From CAIKZZ01 sp036742455 (GTDB lineage: Bacteria > Pseudomonadota > Gammaproteobacteria > Steroidobacterales > Steroidobacteraceae), in NCBI GenBank assembly GCA_036742455.1, contig DAINQU010000024.1:1-43276 (forward strand): DNA of 43,276 nt. Direction: 5' to 3'. How positions within the stretch are numbered: the stretch's first letter is position 1; each line of letters starts with the position of its first letter. Position numbers and translations under genes: made by a program. Below, piece by piece: positions 24,301-33,784 of this stretch. The notes beneath the pieces were generated by a model, which did not search any database, was not told the DNA's origin, and saw only the letters and a list, made by a program, of their open reading frames with translations.

Positions 24301-27300
24301 TCGCCGTTCAAGCCGGCACTCGCGAGCGCATTGGCCGTCTGCACGGCCAGCGGTGCGCTGGCCGAGAGATCCGCGCCGCCCACCAGGCGATAGGACCAGG
24401 ACGGGCCGGTGCCCGGGAGAAGGCTGTAACCACCATAGATGTACGTGCCGGCGAAGCCGTCCGACAAAGACGCCAACAGGTTCAGCGAACCACTGGCGCG
24501 CAACGTCAGCGCACCGGGGATGTCACCGTTCGGCCCGAAGCGCCAGGTGTATCCGTTCGGTCCGACGTTCTGCGGCGACAGATCCCAGGTCGTCACGAGG
24601 TTCATGTCGCCGCTCGAGGTAATCTCGATGCCGGGGATGACCGAGAACGTCGTGTCGGCGCCCTTGCCGAGCGCTTGCGCGATCAGCGGTGCATTCGCAC
24701 CAAACGCCGCCGCATCCGCCCAGATCGGATTGCTCGGATCCGGCGTTACCACGTTGGCATCGATCAGCCCACCGTCACCGAACCCGGTGAACACCGCACC
24801 CGCGGTGTCGTAACTGCGGTAGCCCTCAACGACCGTCTGCTTCGCACCGGTGATGGCGCCGTTCAGCTGCAACTGCGCTTGTCCGGCCGGCGCCGTGAGT
24901 ACCGTATTGGCCGCATCGGCGGGGAGGCGCAACCACACCGTACCGGTGTTCGTACCGCCTTGACCACCGACCGACACCGTCGAGCCGCTGGCGAGGTAAA
25001 TGCCACCACCGGCCGTGTCGAGTTCCACGTGGCCGCCGCGCGTCGCGAAGCCGGTCGCATCGGCGAGGATCGAGCCCTCAACGTGGATATCACCCGAGGC
25101 AGCCAGTGCCACCGCACCGCCGGTTGCCGTGCGCGCGTCGATGGTCCCGGCGATGTCGATCGCGCCTTGATCCGCTTCGAGACTGACGCTGGTCGCCGTC
25201 ACCGTCGTGCCGGCCGCCACCGAGACGTCGCCGACGCCGCGCTGACGCACGGCCAGATCGCCCGTGAACCCGTCCTGGGCGTTGAGCCCGAGGATCGTAT
25301 TGAAATCCAGCGCCGACGCATCCACCGAGAGCGAGGCCCCGGTGGCCGAGGCGCCGCCCTGGCCTTTGAACGTACCGGCGAGCGTGGCCGTCCCGTTGGG
25401 CGCCGTGATCGTGAGACGACCACCGCTGCCCTGACCGGTGCCGGCGGATACGTCCACGGTCGCGCCGCTGGCAACGACGACGTCACCGCCGGTCGCCGCC
25501 AAATTCACCGCGCCACCCGACGCACTGACGGTCTTGCCCGCAAACGTCTGCGAGAAGCCGGAGACATCGGCCGCGGCGCCCGCGGCTAACGTGACCGAAC
25601 CGGCATCGGCCACGACATCCACGGTGCCCGACGGAGCACGTACCGCCGTTCCGAGGGTGACGGAGGTTCCCTCCAGGTGCAGCGCGGCGCCGGCCGCCGG
25701 CACAAGCGTCGTATCGCGGGTACCGCCCGATGCCAAATTCAAGGCACCGGTCGCGATGAGCCCAACATTGACCGGCGCCGAGGCGACCAATTCCGGCGTC
25801 AACACCGTGAGATCGCCGGCGGTCGCGACCGTGGCTGCACCGGACGCCACGACAGCGCGGGTGGCGTTGATGGTCGTCGTCGCGATGCCGTCGAAGGCAA
25901 AGTCACCGCCCGTGAACGTCAGCGTGGTGGCGTTCAGGCCCACCGAGCCCGTACCCGCCGTCGTCGGCGGCGCAACACCTTTGCCGTAACCGGACGAGCC
26001 CAGACCGATTGTTGTCGCCGTGACGGTCAGTGCGGCATCGGGCGTGGCCGCCACGAGGCCGGGAGCCAACACATCGAGATTGGACAGCGTCAGGCTGGTC
26101 GGACCGTAGATCTGCACTTCGGCAGGCGAGAGCAACTCAAGGTTGCCGGTGCTGAGGCCGCTCAGCAGGCTCGGGGTGAGCGACAGGCCGACGAATCCCG
26201 TCGGTACACTGCCGAGCGCGATGAGATTTGCGCCCAACACCACTTGCGCGCCGGTGGCGGAGAGCGAGCCCTCGAAATCGAACGTGCCGCCCGAGAGCAT
26301 GGCGACCGTGCCGGTGCCCGATACGGTTGCGCCCGGCGCAATCGTGATATTGCCCGCGTAGCCACCGCCCGCGTAGCGGTACGCCTGCGTGCCGTTCGAG
26401 ACGCCGACGAAGCTCGCACCGGCCGGGACAACCAACGGCTGATAGGTGTTGGACGTTGCGGCGGTGGAGCCTACGCTCGCGCCGGCTTCGATGACGACGT
26501 TGGAGGCAGCTGTCAGAAGGATCTCGTTGCCGGTCAGCGTACTGCCCGCACCGATGTCGACCGTATCCGCGCCGACATTCACCTGAGCGCCACCGTTCGC
26601 GCCGGAGCGCGTGCCGCCGAGCAAAATGGAGTCCGCGCCCAGCGTGTTGAGCTGGGTCGGATCCAACGCGACGTATCCCGCCGGTGCATTGGCCGCCGAT
26701 CCGACGTAAATATCGGTGCTGGAGAAATCCAACGCACTGCCCCGCGATCCCGGGGCGGTGTGACTGCCATCGATGTGGCCGTCCAACAGCGCCGACGTCG
26801 TGGCCGTGATCGAGACCGTGCCAGCGTCCATGGGTAACTGCGGCACGGCCGCGCCGGTCGTGGCGGCCTGATTGGCAAAAAATGTGTTCGCGGAGGTCGT
26901 CGTATAACTCGCCAACTGCAACGCGTAGGAGCCGGGCGTGACCAAGAACCCGGAATAGCGCGTGCCACCCAAGGTGGTACCGCCCCAGGTCTGGTAACCG
27001 GCCACCACGACGCCGCCGTTGAGCTGTGTCTGCGCAGCGGACGGCGAGAGGTCGGTGTAACCGGAGACGGACTGCACCAAGTAGGCGCCGGGTAACAGCG
27101 CATATCGCGCGGGCAAGAGCGTGTAGACGCCAGCGGCGAGGCCGTTACCGCCCGCAAGATAGACGCTGGAGCCGACCCCGGGGGTAAAGCCCTGCGAGAC
27201 GATCGGGTCGATCGGCGCCGCCGTCGCCTGCACACCCGGGAGCACGGCAAAGAGGCCGGGACTGACGAGATTCGAGAGCACGTCCTTCGTGCCGCCGAGT

Positions 27301-30300
27301 CCGGCCGTGAATTCGCTGGCCTGCAAGTCGCCACCGCCGGAAACGTCCAGCGTCGCGCCTTTCAGCAGATTGACCGTTGAGCCATTCAGCACAATCGTCT
27401 TCGAGGGCGGCTGGATCGCTCCGACCTCGGTGCCATAGACCTGCAACAGCGACGGCGTGATCGGATAGACCCACGAGAGGCCGCCTTGGGTCTGACCGAA
27501 CGGAACCGTGAGGCCGGCGCCCGATACCGAGGTGTCGCTGCCGGGCAAGAGATTGATCGTGGGTGCGTTAAACACGATCGAGCCGAACGGCGCGCGCAGG
27601 GTGCCCGCGTCGTCGATCTCCCCGGCGTTCAACGTCAGTTGACCGGCAGCGGAGTACACCGGCGCGGCCGTGCCGCTGACCGGCGTAATCGACAAGACGC
27701 CGGTGCTGCCATCGCTCGGGGCGACCGTGATGCCGTACTGCGTCAGCGTGACGGGATAGATCTGCTGCGCCGCGAGCGTCAGCGGGGCCGCCGACAGGAG
27801 TTGGCCCGTCCAGGCTGTTCCACCACCGACTTGCACGCCGACCAAACGCATATCGCCCGCAGAGCCCAGGCGCGTCGTGGCGAAACCCGTCAAATCCAAA
27901 GCACCGACCAACGACATTAACCGACCCGCTTCGATATCGAGCGCCGTCGATCCCGTCAGCGGATAGGGGTTCGAGTATTGGGCCGTGAGATCCGTAGACC
28001 CTAACGTGACATAGGGCGCGGCGAGCGAGACCGAACCGTTACCGAGACCCGCGATCTCGGACGCATTGACGGTCAATGAGACGGTCGGGTGCAGCGAGAC
28101 ACCCGATTCAAAGGCGACCGTCCCTTGAGCGACGGGATACCCGGCGCCACCCGAGGATTCGATCAAGGTGCCGGCCGCAAGACCGACCTGCGCAAAGCCA
28201 CCGGATTTAATGGTTTCCGCGGACACCGTACCGACACCGTTCAGTGCGTCCGGCAGTGCCTGCCCTTCGGGCACCATCACCGTTTCGTCGCCCACGGTGA
28301 CCGTCAACGTGCGCGGTGCGGAGGGATACGCGCCGCCGATGCGACCGCCGCTGTTGTTCAGATCGCCGTTCAGGACGAGATTCAGCGTGCCGCCGACCGC
28401 CGCGGCGCCCGTCAGTGACGTGCCTTGGCCCGCTTGAGCCGACAGTGTGCCGGCCACCTGCAGCGACTCGGCGCCTGCCAACGTGATGGAGCCGCCCGAC
28501 GATGCGACGTCGGCTTGGGTATAAGACAGATCCGTCGGGGTCGGACGGATATCCACCGAGGCGTGCGTACCGTCCGCGCGCAGCGTCGAGCCCGGCATCA
28601 CGAACAGCGATCCGGCATCGGCCACTACATTGATCGAACCGCCGGGCAGTACCGTGCCGAGATTGATCCCGGCAGCGTTCGGGGTGGGAAGGAACGTGCC
28701 GGAGACGTCGATCGTCGCCTCCGGACCCACCCAGATACCCTGATCCGGGCGATATCCCTGTGGCGACAAGGTGCCGGCGAGCGACAGCGTCACCGTTCCA
28801 CCCGGCGCGACGATGGTGCCGTCGTCAAAAATACGAGAGTCTGATTTCAGCGTGAGGGTGGCGTTCGGATCGGCGTCAATACGGCTGCCCGATTCGAGGG
28901 TCAAGTCCCCGTAGCCCGCTAAGCCGCCGTTGGGTGCGGCCGCCGCCAGCGTGAGATTCACCGGTCCGCGCGTGCCCAAGGGCAGCGTGCCGACGTGCAC
29001 CAATCCCGCGAGCGAATCGGTCGACCCGACATTCGCCGCACCGGGATTCAACACCCAGTTCTGTTGCACGAGCGAGAGGTCCGTACCGGATTCGAGCGTC
29101 AGCGGTCCGGCATTCGCAGTCACCGCCAGCGAAGCGAAGCCGCGACTGTTAAATAGCGCGGCGTCCAGTTGCGTCGCGCCCGCATCCACGCACGCACTGG
29201 CGCCGATACACGCTTCAGGGACCGACAGCGTGAGGCTGCCGCCTTTCGCGAGTGAAAATGCCGAGAGGTCTGCGCCGATGTCTACGGTCAGGCCGCTGCC
29301 TTGAATCGGACCCGAATTGTCGACGAGGCGTATCGCGCCGCCTTTGCCCGCGACCAGTCCGCCGGTGGCGGTGCGCTGCGCACCGCCATTGGCGGCGATG
29401 GTGACGCCTTGTGGCAACTCCAAGGACGCCGCTTGTGCATTGACCGTGACGGAACCGCCATTGATGAACAAGGGCGCACCCTGACCGTTCACGGCAGCAC
29501 TTCCGTCATTGACCCACACACCCGAGACATCGATCGCGGCACCCGGTGCAGCAAAGACGCCGGGCGTGCCGGTGTACGAAATCGTCGGGACGGCCGTCAG
29601 CGAGACCGTGCCGGCCGGCGCATCGATGCGACCATCCAGTGCAATATTCCCCGCGGCCAAGGTCACCGACCCACCTTCTCCCGGGGCCAGCGTGACGCCG
29701 GCCGGCACGGTGATGGTCCCGGTCGAGTAGACCGCTAGGCGTGAGATACCGCCCGCCCCGAGCAGCGCCGGGTTGATCTTCGACACGTAGTCGAGGGGCA
29801 GCGTGTCCGTCAGCGGATTAAAGGCGGCGCCTGCATCGTTCTTCAGTGTCGGTAACACGGCACCGGTGGCGAAGGTCACGTCACCCAAGACTTCCGACTG
29901 CGCGGTATCGCCGACCGCCGCACCGTTACCGAGAATGAGCTGTCCGCCCAACGGCACCTGATCCGACCAACGGTACAACTGACCGGTCGGAATCGCCGTG
30001 TCGGCATTGCGCTGCAGGGGACCGATCTGAACGGACCCATTGATCGCGCCGTCAAAAACGACGTGCGGCGCGACGACACTGAGCGTACCGGCGTCTTTCC
30101 CTTCGACATAGCCGGGCGTCCAGACGCCGTTCGGATTGCGGCCAAAGCTCGCAGCAGAAACGGCAGTGCCCCAATGGGGATCGGACGCGCTGATGCTATC
30201 GAGCGTGCCGGCATAACTCTGATTTTCATTGGCGGAGCCAATGTCGTAGGCCACGCCGTTGGTGCCCAACAGGGTGCTCGTCTTGACGTAGCCGCTTTGC

Positions 30301-31925
30301 CAATTAATGGCACCACCCGCGATGTCGATCGTCGCGCCGCTGCTTTCAATCAGCGCGCCACTGGTGGTCATCGTGACGGTTCCGCCGGTCAAATTCCGTT
30401 GGAACACGTCGCGCTGTACGGTGGCGGCATCGCCGGTGAGATCCGCAATCGGTGTGCCGATCCAGGTGGATCCGTCCGGATTCGTCCCGTGCAGGCGTAA
30501 ATCCACGGAGACCGTTTGTCCGCGTAGCGCGCCGTTCCGCTGCTGCGGCGAGTTCGCAAATTCGCTGCCGCGCAACTGCACTTGCAACGAGTTATCCGCG
30601 ACTGACTCTTGAATCACCGCACCCGACACATCGATGCTCGCGCCCGACGCCAGAGTGATTCGGCCCGCATCCGGCGCATCCGAGGGCAGCAGGCCCAGCG
30701 GGTCGACCACGGCCGTGAGCGATACATTACCGCTCGTCGCCGAAACCGATGCGTTCTGGAGCAGATCGATGGTGCCGCCGACGATGTCGATGCGCGACTT
30801 CGGCTGTACGTTAGCATCAACCGTCTTGTCCGATGTCGAACCTTCCAAGGTCACTGCCGTCACGCTGTTTGCGCCGAGCGTGACGGCGCCATTGCGATCC
30901 GTCTGCAAGACACCGGGCTGATTCAGATTCGCCGTTGCCGCATCACCCGCCTGCAGGCGTATGGATCCGTTGGTACGAACTGTCGTGGTCGCCGAGACGC
31001 GGCCGTTCTGATTGACCGCGAGTCCGGCGAGGGTCACGTTGCCGCGGGCTGCCGAAATATCACCGATGCCGCCGAGGCCATCGGCAGCACCCGCATTGGT
31101 TACCGTACCGCCGTCGCCGACGGCGATCAGGAGTCCGCGCAGCGTCGAATCACTGCTGGCGAGTAAGAACGTGCGTTGACCCGCACCGAGGATCGTCTGA
31201 CCGTCGGGGCTTGCGATCGTGCCGGCGTTGGTGATGTTCGGCGCGAACACGAGGACCTGACCCGAATTCGCTGTGATCGCGGCGCCGTTCTGAATGGTCA
31301 CGTTGCCACTGGCGAGCGGCGTGAAGGTGCCGTCTGCGTTGGCCTGTTGGTAATAGTCAAACGCCGGCAGCCCCTGCGATGCCACACCGGCGAGTCCAAA
31401 CGCATTCGGCCCCGCGAGTGGATTCAACGCAAGGCTCGACGCGACCAAACTGCCGACATTGACCGTGCTGCCCTGACCGAACAGGAAGCCGTTCTGATTG
31501 AGCAGGTAAACCGTGCCGTTGGCCGTCAGCGAACCCCAAATCTGCGTCGGGTCCTGCTGCCAGATCTGGTTGACCGCAACCGCACTCGAATTCGGTTGGA
31601 CGAAGTTGACCGTGTGGCCCTTATCAATGTTGAAACTCGACCAGTTCAGCAGCACGTTCTGCACGGACTGGTTCACGGTCATCGTGTTCGCATTCGGCAT
31701 CGACAACGTGGCGCCGCCGTTCGGCGCCCAGACGGGGGTCGGTGCCGCGCAGGTGCCTGCCACGCAAGGAACCGGCAGGGGATTGGCCAGCGGCGTGTAG
31801 CTCACCGGCGTGGCGGCGGCAGCCACCACGGGAACCGTCAGCGCGAGCGAGAGCGCCGCACGGATGGCGATACGCAGCGAACGGGACGAGGTGTAGTGGC
31901 TAGCGAGGCGGTCGGTACGGTTCAT
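21369..31925 (-). CDS. Giant TpsA exoprotein, filamentous-haemagglutinin family (3518 residues)
   Basis: Two-partner-secretion adhesin, predicted to be a long right-handed beta-helix on the cell surface. The N-terminus has a signal peptide cleaved near VVAAA-ATP (about residue 37). The TPS secretion domain follows to about residue 300, with VQNVLLNWSSFNIDKGHTV and YLLNQNGFLFGQGSTVNVGS. The body is thousands of residues of glycine-, alanine-, threonine- and valine-rich strands such as GGTVTLSLAGTLSP, with repeated AGRD motifs near residues 2580-2730. The C-terminal third resembles the long DUF3739-type filamentous haemagglutinins. I find only eight cysteines, in four close pairs: C54/C59, C906/C912, C2560/C2564 and C3505/C3512, the last pair near the very end. 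The start has AAGGACGAG upstream, overlapping the tpsB stop. No toxin domain is seen at the C-terminus. Confidence 0.92.
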   Translation of the reverse strand: MNRTDRLASHYTSSRSLRIAIRAALSLALTVPVVAAAATPVSYTPLANPLPVPCVAGTCAAPTPVWAPNGGATLSMPNANTMTVNQSVQNVLLNWSSFNIDKGHTVNFVQPNSSAVAVNQIWQQDPTQIWGSLTANGTVYLLNQNGFLFGQGSTVNVGSLVASSLALNPLAGPNAFGLAGVASQGLPAFDYYQQANADGTFTPLASGNVTIQNGAAITANSGQVLVFAPNITNAGTIASPDGQTILGAGQRTFLLASSDSTLRGLLIAVGDGGTVTNAGAADGLGGIGDISAARGNVTLAGLAVNQNGRVSATTTVRTNGSIRLQAGDAATANLNQPGVLQTDRNGAVTLGANSVTAVTLEGSTSDKTVDANVQPKSRIDIVGGTIDLLQNASVSATSGNVSLTAVVDPLGLLPSDAPDAGRITLASGASIDVSGAVIQESVADNSLQVQLRGSEFANSPQQRNGALRGQTVSVDLRLHGTNPDGSTWIGTPIADLTGDAATVQRDVFQRNLTGGTVTMTTSGALIESSGATIDIAGGAINWQSGYVKTSTLLGTNGVAYDIGSANENQSYAGTLDSISASDPHWGTAVSAASFGRNPNGVWTPGYVEGKDAGTLSVVAPHVVFDGAINGSVQIGPLQRNADTAIPTGQLYRWSDQVPLGGQLILGNGAAVGDTAQSEVLGDVTFATGAVLPTLKNDAGAAFNPLTDTLPLDYVSKINPALLGAGGISRLAVYSTGTITVPAGVTLAPGEGGSVTLAAGNIALDGRIDAPAGTVSLTAVPTISYTGTPGVFAAPGAAIDVSGVWVNDGSAAVNGQGAPLFINGGSVTVNAQAASLELPQGVTIAANGGAQRTATGGLVAGKGGAIRLVDNSGPIQGSGLTVDIGADLSAFSLAKGGSLTLSVPEACIGASACVDAGATQLDAALFNSRGFASLAVTANAGPLTLESGTDLSLVQQNWVLNPGAANVGSTDSLAGLVHVGTLPLGTRGPVNLTLAAAAPNGGLAGYGDLTLESGSRIDADPNATLTLKSDSRIFDDGTIVAPGGTVTLSLAGTLSPQGYRPDQGIWVGPEATIDVSGTFLPTPNAAGINLGTVLPGGSINVVADAGSLFVMPGSTLRADGTHASVDIRPTPTDLSYTQADVASSGGSITLAGAESLQVAGTLSAQAGQGTSLTGAAAVGGTLNLVLNGDLNNSGGRIGGAYPSAPRTLTVTVGDETVMVPEGQALPDALNGVGTVSAETIKSGGFAQVGLAAGTLIESSGGAGYPVAQGTVAFESGVSLHPTVSLTVNASEIAGLGNGSVSLAAPYVTLGSTDLTAQYSNPYPLTGSTALDIEAGRLMSLVGALDLTGFATTRLGSAGDMRLVGVQVGGGTAWTGQLLSAAPLTLAAQQIYPVTLTQYGITVAPSDGSTGVLSITPVSGTAAPVYSAAGQLTLNAGEIDDAGTLRAPFGSIVFNAPTINLLPGSDTSVSGAGLTVPFGQTQGGLSWVYPITPSLLQVYGTEVGAIQPPSKTIVLNGSTVNLLKGATLDVSGGGDLQASEFTAGLGGTKDVLSNLVSPGLFAVLPGVQATAAPIDPIVSQGFTPGVGSSVYLAGGNGLAAGVYTLLPARYALLPGAYLVQSVSGYTDLSPSAAQTQLNGGVVVAGYQTWGGTTLGGTRYSGFLVTPGSYALQLASYTTTSANTFFANQAATTGAAVPQLPMDAGTVSITATTSALLDGHIDGSHTAPGSRGSALDFSSTDIYVGSAANAPAGYVALDPTQLNTLGADSILLGGTRSGANGGAQVNVGADTVDIGAGSTLTGNEILLTAASNVVIEAGASVGSTAATSNTYQPLVVPAGASFVGVSNGTQAYRYAGGGYAGNITIAPGATVSGTGTVAMLSGGTFDFEGSLSATGAQVVLGANLIALGSVPTGFVGLSLTPSLLSGLSTGNLELLSPAEVQIYGPTSLTLSNLDVLAPGLVAATPDAALTVTATTIGLGSSGYGKGVAPPTTAGTGSVGLNATTLTFTGGDFAFDGIATTTINATRAVVASGAATVATAGDLTVLTPELVASAPVNVGLIATGALNLASGGTRDTTLVPAAGAALHLEGTSVTLGTAVRAPSGTVDVVADAGSVTLAAGAAADVSGFSQTFAGKTVSASGGAVNLAATGGDVVVASGATVDVSAGTGQGSGGRLTITAPNGTATLAGTFKGQGGASATGASLSVDASALDFNTILGLNAQDGFTGDLAVRQRGVGDVSVAAGTTVTATSVSLEADQGAIDIAGTIDARTATGGAVALAASGDIHVEGSILADATGFATRGGHVELDTAGGGIYLASGSTVSVGGQGGTNTGTVWLRLPADAANTVLTAPAGQAQLQLNGAITGAKQTVVEGYRSYDTAGAVFTGFGDGGLIDANVVTPDPSNPIWADAAAFGANAPLIAQALGKGADTTFSVIPGIEITSSGDMNLVTTWDLSPQNVGPNGYTWRFGPNGDIPGALTLRASGSLNLLASLSDGFAGTYIYGGYSLLPGTGPSWSYRLVGGADLSASAPLAVQTANALASAGLNGDVTVAPGLPLDPNNPYGLCNPICGPTVVRTGTGFIDIAAGRDVVLGNQASVVYTAGVADPQGLSVADPESNFQGLAFPTGGGNVSVSAGRDVVGAPSDQLYTDWLWRAGTNASSPSGYNPSAWSVNFGLFEQGFGALGGGDLKITAGRDLLDVGANVPSIGMPVGDGTAAGTQTVQLASGLLDVRAGRDIAGGSYLAMGIGGDITAGGSLRDGSWLYVFLQGFLQPIAPHAPVLALGSGTLDVSAHQNLTIDTVVNPTLLPRSSLQLYDPGQEFYSTYGDTGSVQLVAAGGDVTLENATQPADPIAFGSINLPIGAASYLATYWGPALRAYPPNVDAVALSGSVNVQGSMDLMPSTRGTFDVLAAQNINIATPYGQSFIDILQSDMAPALLGTPESPATSTYYYQILDTANAYLPLEHAPTPTHIDAQGVADPVPNLVVALKGDLTMQPGDTASHVSIQSAKPINVIAGHDIIDLGLAAQNLDAGSVDLVQAGHDITYGLSRSPANGLLNPNERTIDVAGPGALVVIAGHTVDLGTSGGITTSGNLSNSALPTGGANLSVLAGVGSQMQAAQFFNTYVANTTFDATALETFVADTLKLPSLPDAQTALADYLAMTASQQYGLTASSPGTAYGAWLIGYIAQLTGTQPADKAAALAAYATLNPTQQLGLVEQIFVSELRDGGRIAAAPGKTHNDYSRAFTALTTLFPGADTQQGTATSTYAGDLLLYFSRVYTLQGGDIDLLAPGGQINVGLAAAPSSFGVYKDPSELGIVAENSGNVALVANTDVQVNQSRIFAADGGNILIWSTTADIDAGRGAKTAISAPPPVITVNANGQVTQVFPAALTGSGIQALATTSGVTPGDVDLFAPHGVVNANDAGIVAGNITIGATAVLGANNISFSGTSVGVPVAVTGVGAGFSGASSTGAAASSGATASTDSSERAQKSQVTDLPVGLLDVAVVSLGEDDCKQDDAECLRRQKH

Positions 31926-31935
31926 CGTCTCGTCC

Positions 31936-33525
31936 TTAGAAACTGTACTTCACGAGGAAGTCGACGCGCGGGTCCATGCTGACCGGCGTCCGCGATTCTT
32001 TTGAGCCTTTGTGCCGCGCCAACGCAGCATCGACCGAGGCATCCAAGTCGGAGCCGAGACCGAATTTCAGGCCTCCGCCGAAGCTGTCGAGGTAGGCGCG
32101 ACTCGACTGGCCGGGCAACGCCAGTTGCGTGATGCCGATGCCGTGGTCCGTGAAGAAAAAGAGATTGGAGTGGAAGGCGCCCCGCGCCCACACCGGCGCG
32201 CGCAGTTCGAGGCCTCCGGCGATACCCGCATCCGCCAATTCTTCCGCTTCGAGATAGCCCCGCACGGTATCGGCGCCACCGAACACAAACTGTTCGTTGT
32301 TGATGAGGGGCTGTTCGGAGTATTGAGCGGCTAGGTGTCCGCCGAAGGACCAACCCTTGGGCAGATGCCAGAACATCTGCGCATTGCCGCGCAGGTACGA
32401 GAAGCCGGCGTGCGCGTTTGCGCGCTTGTATTCAAACTGGCGCTCGTTGTTCAACAAGCCCCGGACGCCGAACTGGGCACTCAGACTGCCTTGCGCGTCA
32501 AAGTCGTCCGTGCGCTCGGCGCCGGTCCACTGCGCCGTCCACATCAAATAGCTGATCGGCGTGCGCAAGTTGCTGCTCGCCAACTCGATGTTTTCACCGA
32601 AATGTTTGTAGTCGGCGCCGAAGGAAAAGGAGCTCGTGCCGTGCGTGGACGCGCCCAAATCGCGATTGAGGCGCAAGCCAAAAATATCACCGTTGCCGAT
32701 GACCGCGAGAGTGCCTACGGCCGCCACATTGCTGTCCGAGCGAATGGCGTACCCGGACCACGTCAGTTCCTTCCACGGCGTGTGCCCGGCATAACTCAGC
32801 ACACCGAGTTTCACTTGAGAGGTGTCCTGCGGCGAGGTCTGCACCATCAAAGACACCGTTTCCGCGCGCTGAAACAGGTTTTCGTAGGAGACGCTGGCCG
32901 TGAGGCGCAATGGGTCGGTGTCGGCGGTGTAACGATTGTCCAGTTGCAACGACGCGTGAATCGGCGCGCGATCTTGAACCGCGAGATCCACCTCGACCGT
33001 ACCGGGCGTCGAGCCGGGTTTGAGCACCGGTGTAATCTGGCGGTCGCGGGCAGCGTTCGCGAGATCGGTGAGCTGCGCCTGCAGTTCCGGCAGCTTCGGC
33101 ACGGAGCCGGGCTGTATGGCAGGAAGCTGCGCGAGAATCTTTCGCTCGGAATAGTAACGTGCGCCAGCAATGCGGACTTTCTCGACGCGGCCTTCGGTCA
33201 CCTGCAGTCGAACAATACCGTCGTCGATCGTTTGCTCGGGAATATCGACGAGCACCGTACCCAAACCCGCCTTACGGTACACATCAACCAGGGCATCGCG
33301 CGCCTGTTCCACCGTCGCAAGCGTCTTGTGTTCACCCAAGAACGGATACACCGCCGCTTCAATCTCGCGATCTGGCAACGTCGAGTTACCCAATACACGA
33401 AATTCCCACACGTCAAACGTGTCATCGGTCGGCGCCGTGGCCGTCGGCGCATCATCCGCGTGCGCGGGAACGGTGGGCGCAAGCGCAAGTAAAGCCAACA
33501 GCGCGGCGAGCGAGGTTCGGCGCAT
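31936..33525 (-). CDS. TpsB outer-membrane transporter (ShlB/FhaC/HecB family)
   Basis: Omp85-superfamily barrel that recognises the TPS domain of its TpsA and threads it across the outer membrane. The protein has 529 residues with a signal peptide ending near AHA-DD. Two POTRA domains follow: the first about residues 36-110 (FDVWEFRVLGNSTLPDREIE, ARDALVDVYRKAG), the second about 115-190 (VEKVRIAGARYYSERKI, LPAIQPGSVPKLPELQAQL). The barrel contains the loop-6 signature FGGADTVRGYLE and ends in VDFLVKYSF with the terminal phenylalanine. It lies 10 bp before tpsA, the standard transporter-first order, and is the first gene of a five-gene run to tonB. A candidate Pho box lies about 110 bp upstream. 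Confidence 0.95.
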   Translation of the reverse strand: MRRTSLAALLALLALAPTVPAHADDAPTATAPTDDTFDVWEFRVLGNSTLPDREIEAAVYPFLGEHKTLATVEQARDALVDVYRKAGLGTVLVDIPEQTIDDGIVRLQVTEGRVEKVRIAGARYYSERKILAQLPAIQPGSVPKLPELQAQLTDLANAARDRQITPVLKPGSTPGTVEVDLAVQDRAPIHASLQLDNRYTADTDPLRLTASVSYENLFQRAETVSLMVQTSPQDTSQVKLGVLSYAGHTPWKELTWSGYAIRSDSNVAAVGTLAVIGNGDIFGLRLNRDLGASTHGTSSFSFGADYKHFGENIELASSNLRTPISYLMWTAQWTGAERTDDFDAQGSLSAQFGVRGLLNNERQFEYKRANAHAGFSYLRGNAQMFWHLPKGWSFGGHLAAQYSEQPLINNEQFVFGGADTVRGYLEAEELADAGIAGGLELRAPVWARGAFHSNLFFFTDHGIGITQLALPGQSSRAYLDSFGGGLKFGLGSDLDASVDAALARHKGSKESRTPVSMDPRVDFLVKYSF

Positions 33526-33632
33526 GATCTGATGAAGCCCCTGATTCTAATGTCGGGCGGTTCTAAGACCGGTGGGGTGCACCCAAACCGAGCCATTGAC
33601 CGCCGTGTTAAGTCAAAGAATGCCGTCCGGCG

Positions 33633-33650
33633 ATGACAGGGTGATTACGG
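33633..33650 (-). promoter_or_regulatory. Candidate Pho box upstream of the tpsB-tpsA-exbB-exbD-tonB run
   Basis: On the minus strand: CCGTAAT CACC CTGTCAT. The second heptamer is a perfect PhoB half-site and the pair matches the consensus at 12 of 14 positions with the correct 11-bp period. It lies 108-125 bp upstream of the tpsB ATG and points toward it. The -10 region is not obvious (CATTCT, 10 bp downstream). Confidence 0.45.
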
Positions 33651-33686
33651 CAAGGCGTCTGTCGCATGCTCGTTGGGTGTCACCCG

Positions 33687-33719
33687 AAAAAAAGGCGCCC
33701 GGACTCGCGTCCGGGCGCC
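33687..33719 (-). terminator. Rho-independent terminator of the PstS-like gene
   Basis: An 11-bp perfect GC stem (33694-33704 with 33709-33719, loop TCGC) is followed on the minus strand by seven consecutive T residues (33687-33693). It lies 66 bp past the stop of the PstS-like gene and upstream of tpsB, so the two genes are separate transcription units. Confidence 0.92.
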
Positions 33720-33784
33720 TCCTGCAACGTCCCTGTTGCGTGACGGTTGGCCAGCCGTGTGGCTGGCCGTCCTGCCGTCGTGGC

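Noticed and set aside
25022..25034. parS-like GTTCCACGTGGCC
   Set aside because: Only one arm fits the parS palindrome and it lies inside tpsA coding sequence; no good parS was seen near parAB.
21343..31982. Many plus-strand open frames of 60-390 codons
   Set aside because: All lie opposite the single 3518-codon tpsA frame or its edges and show no start signals or family motifs.
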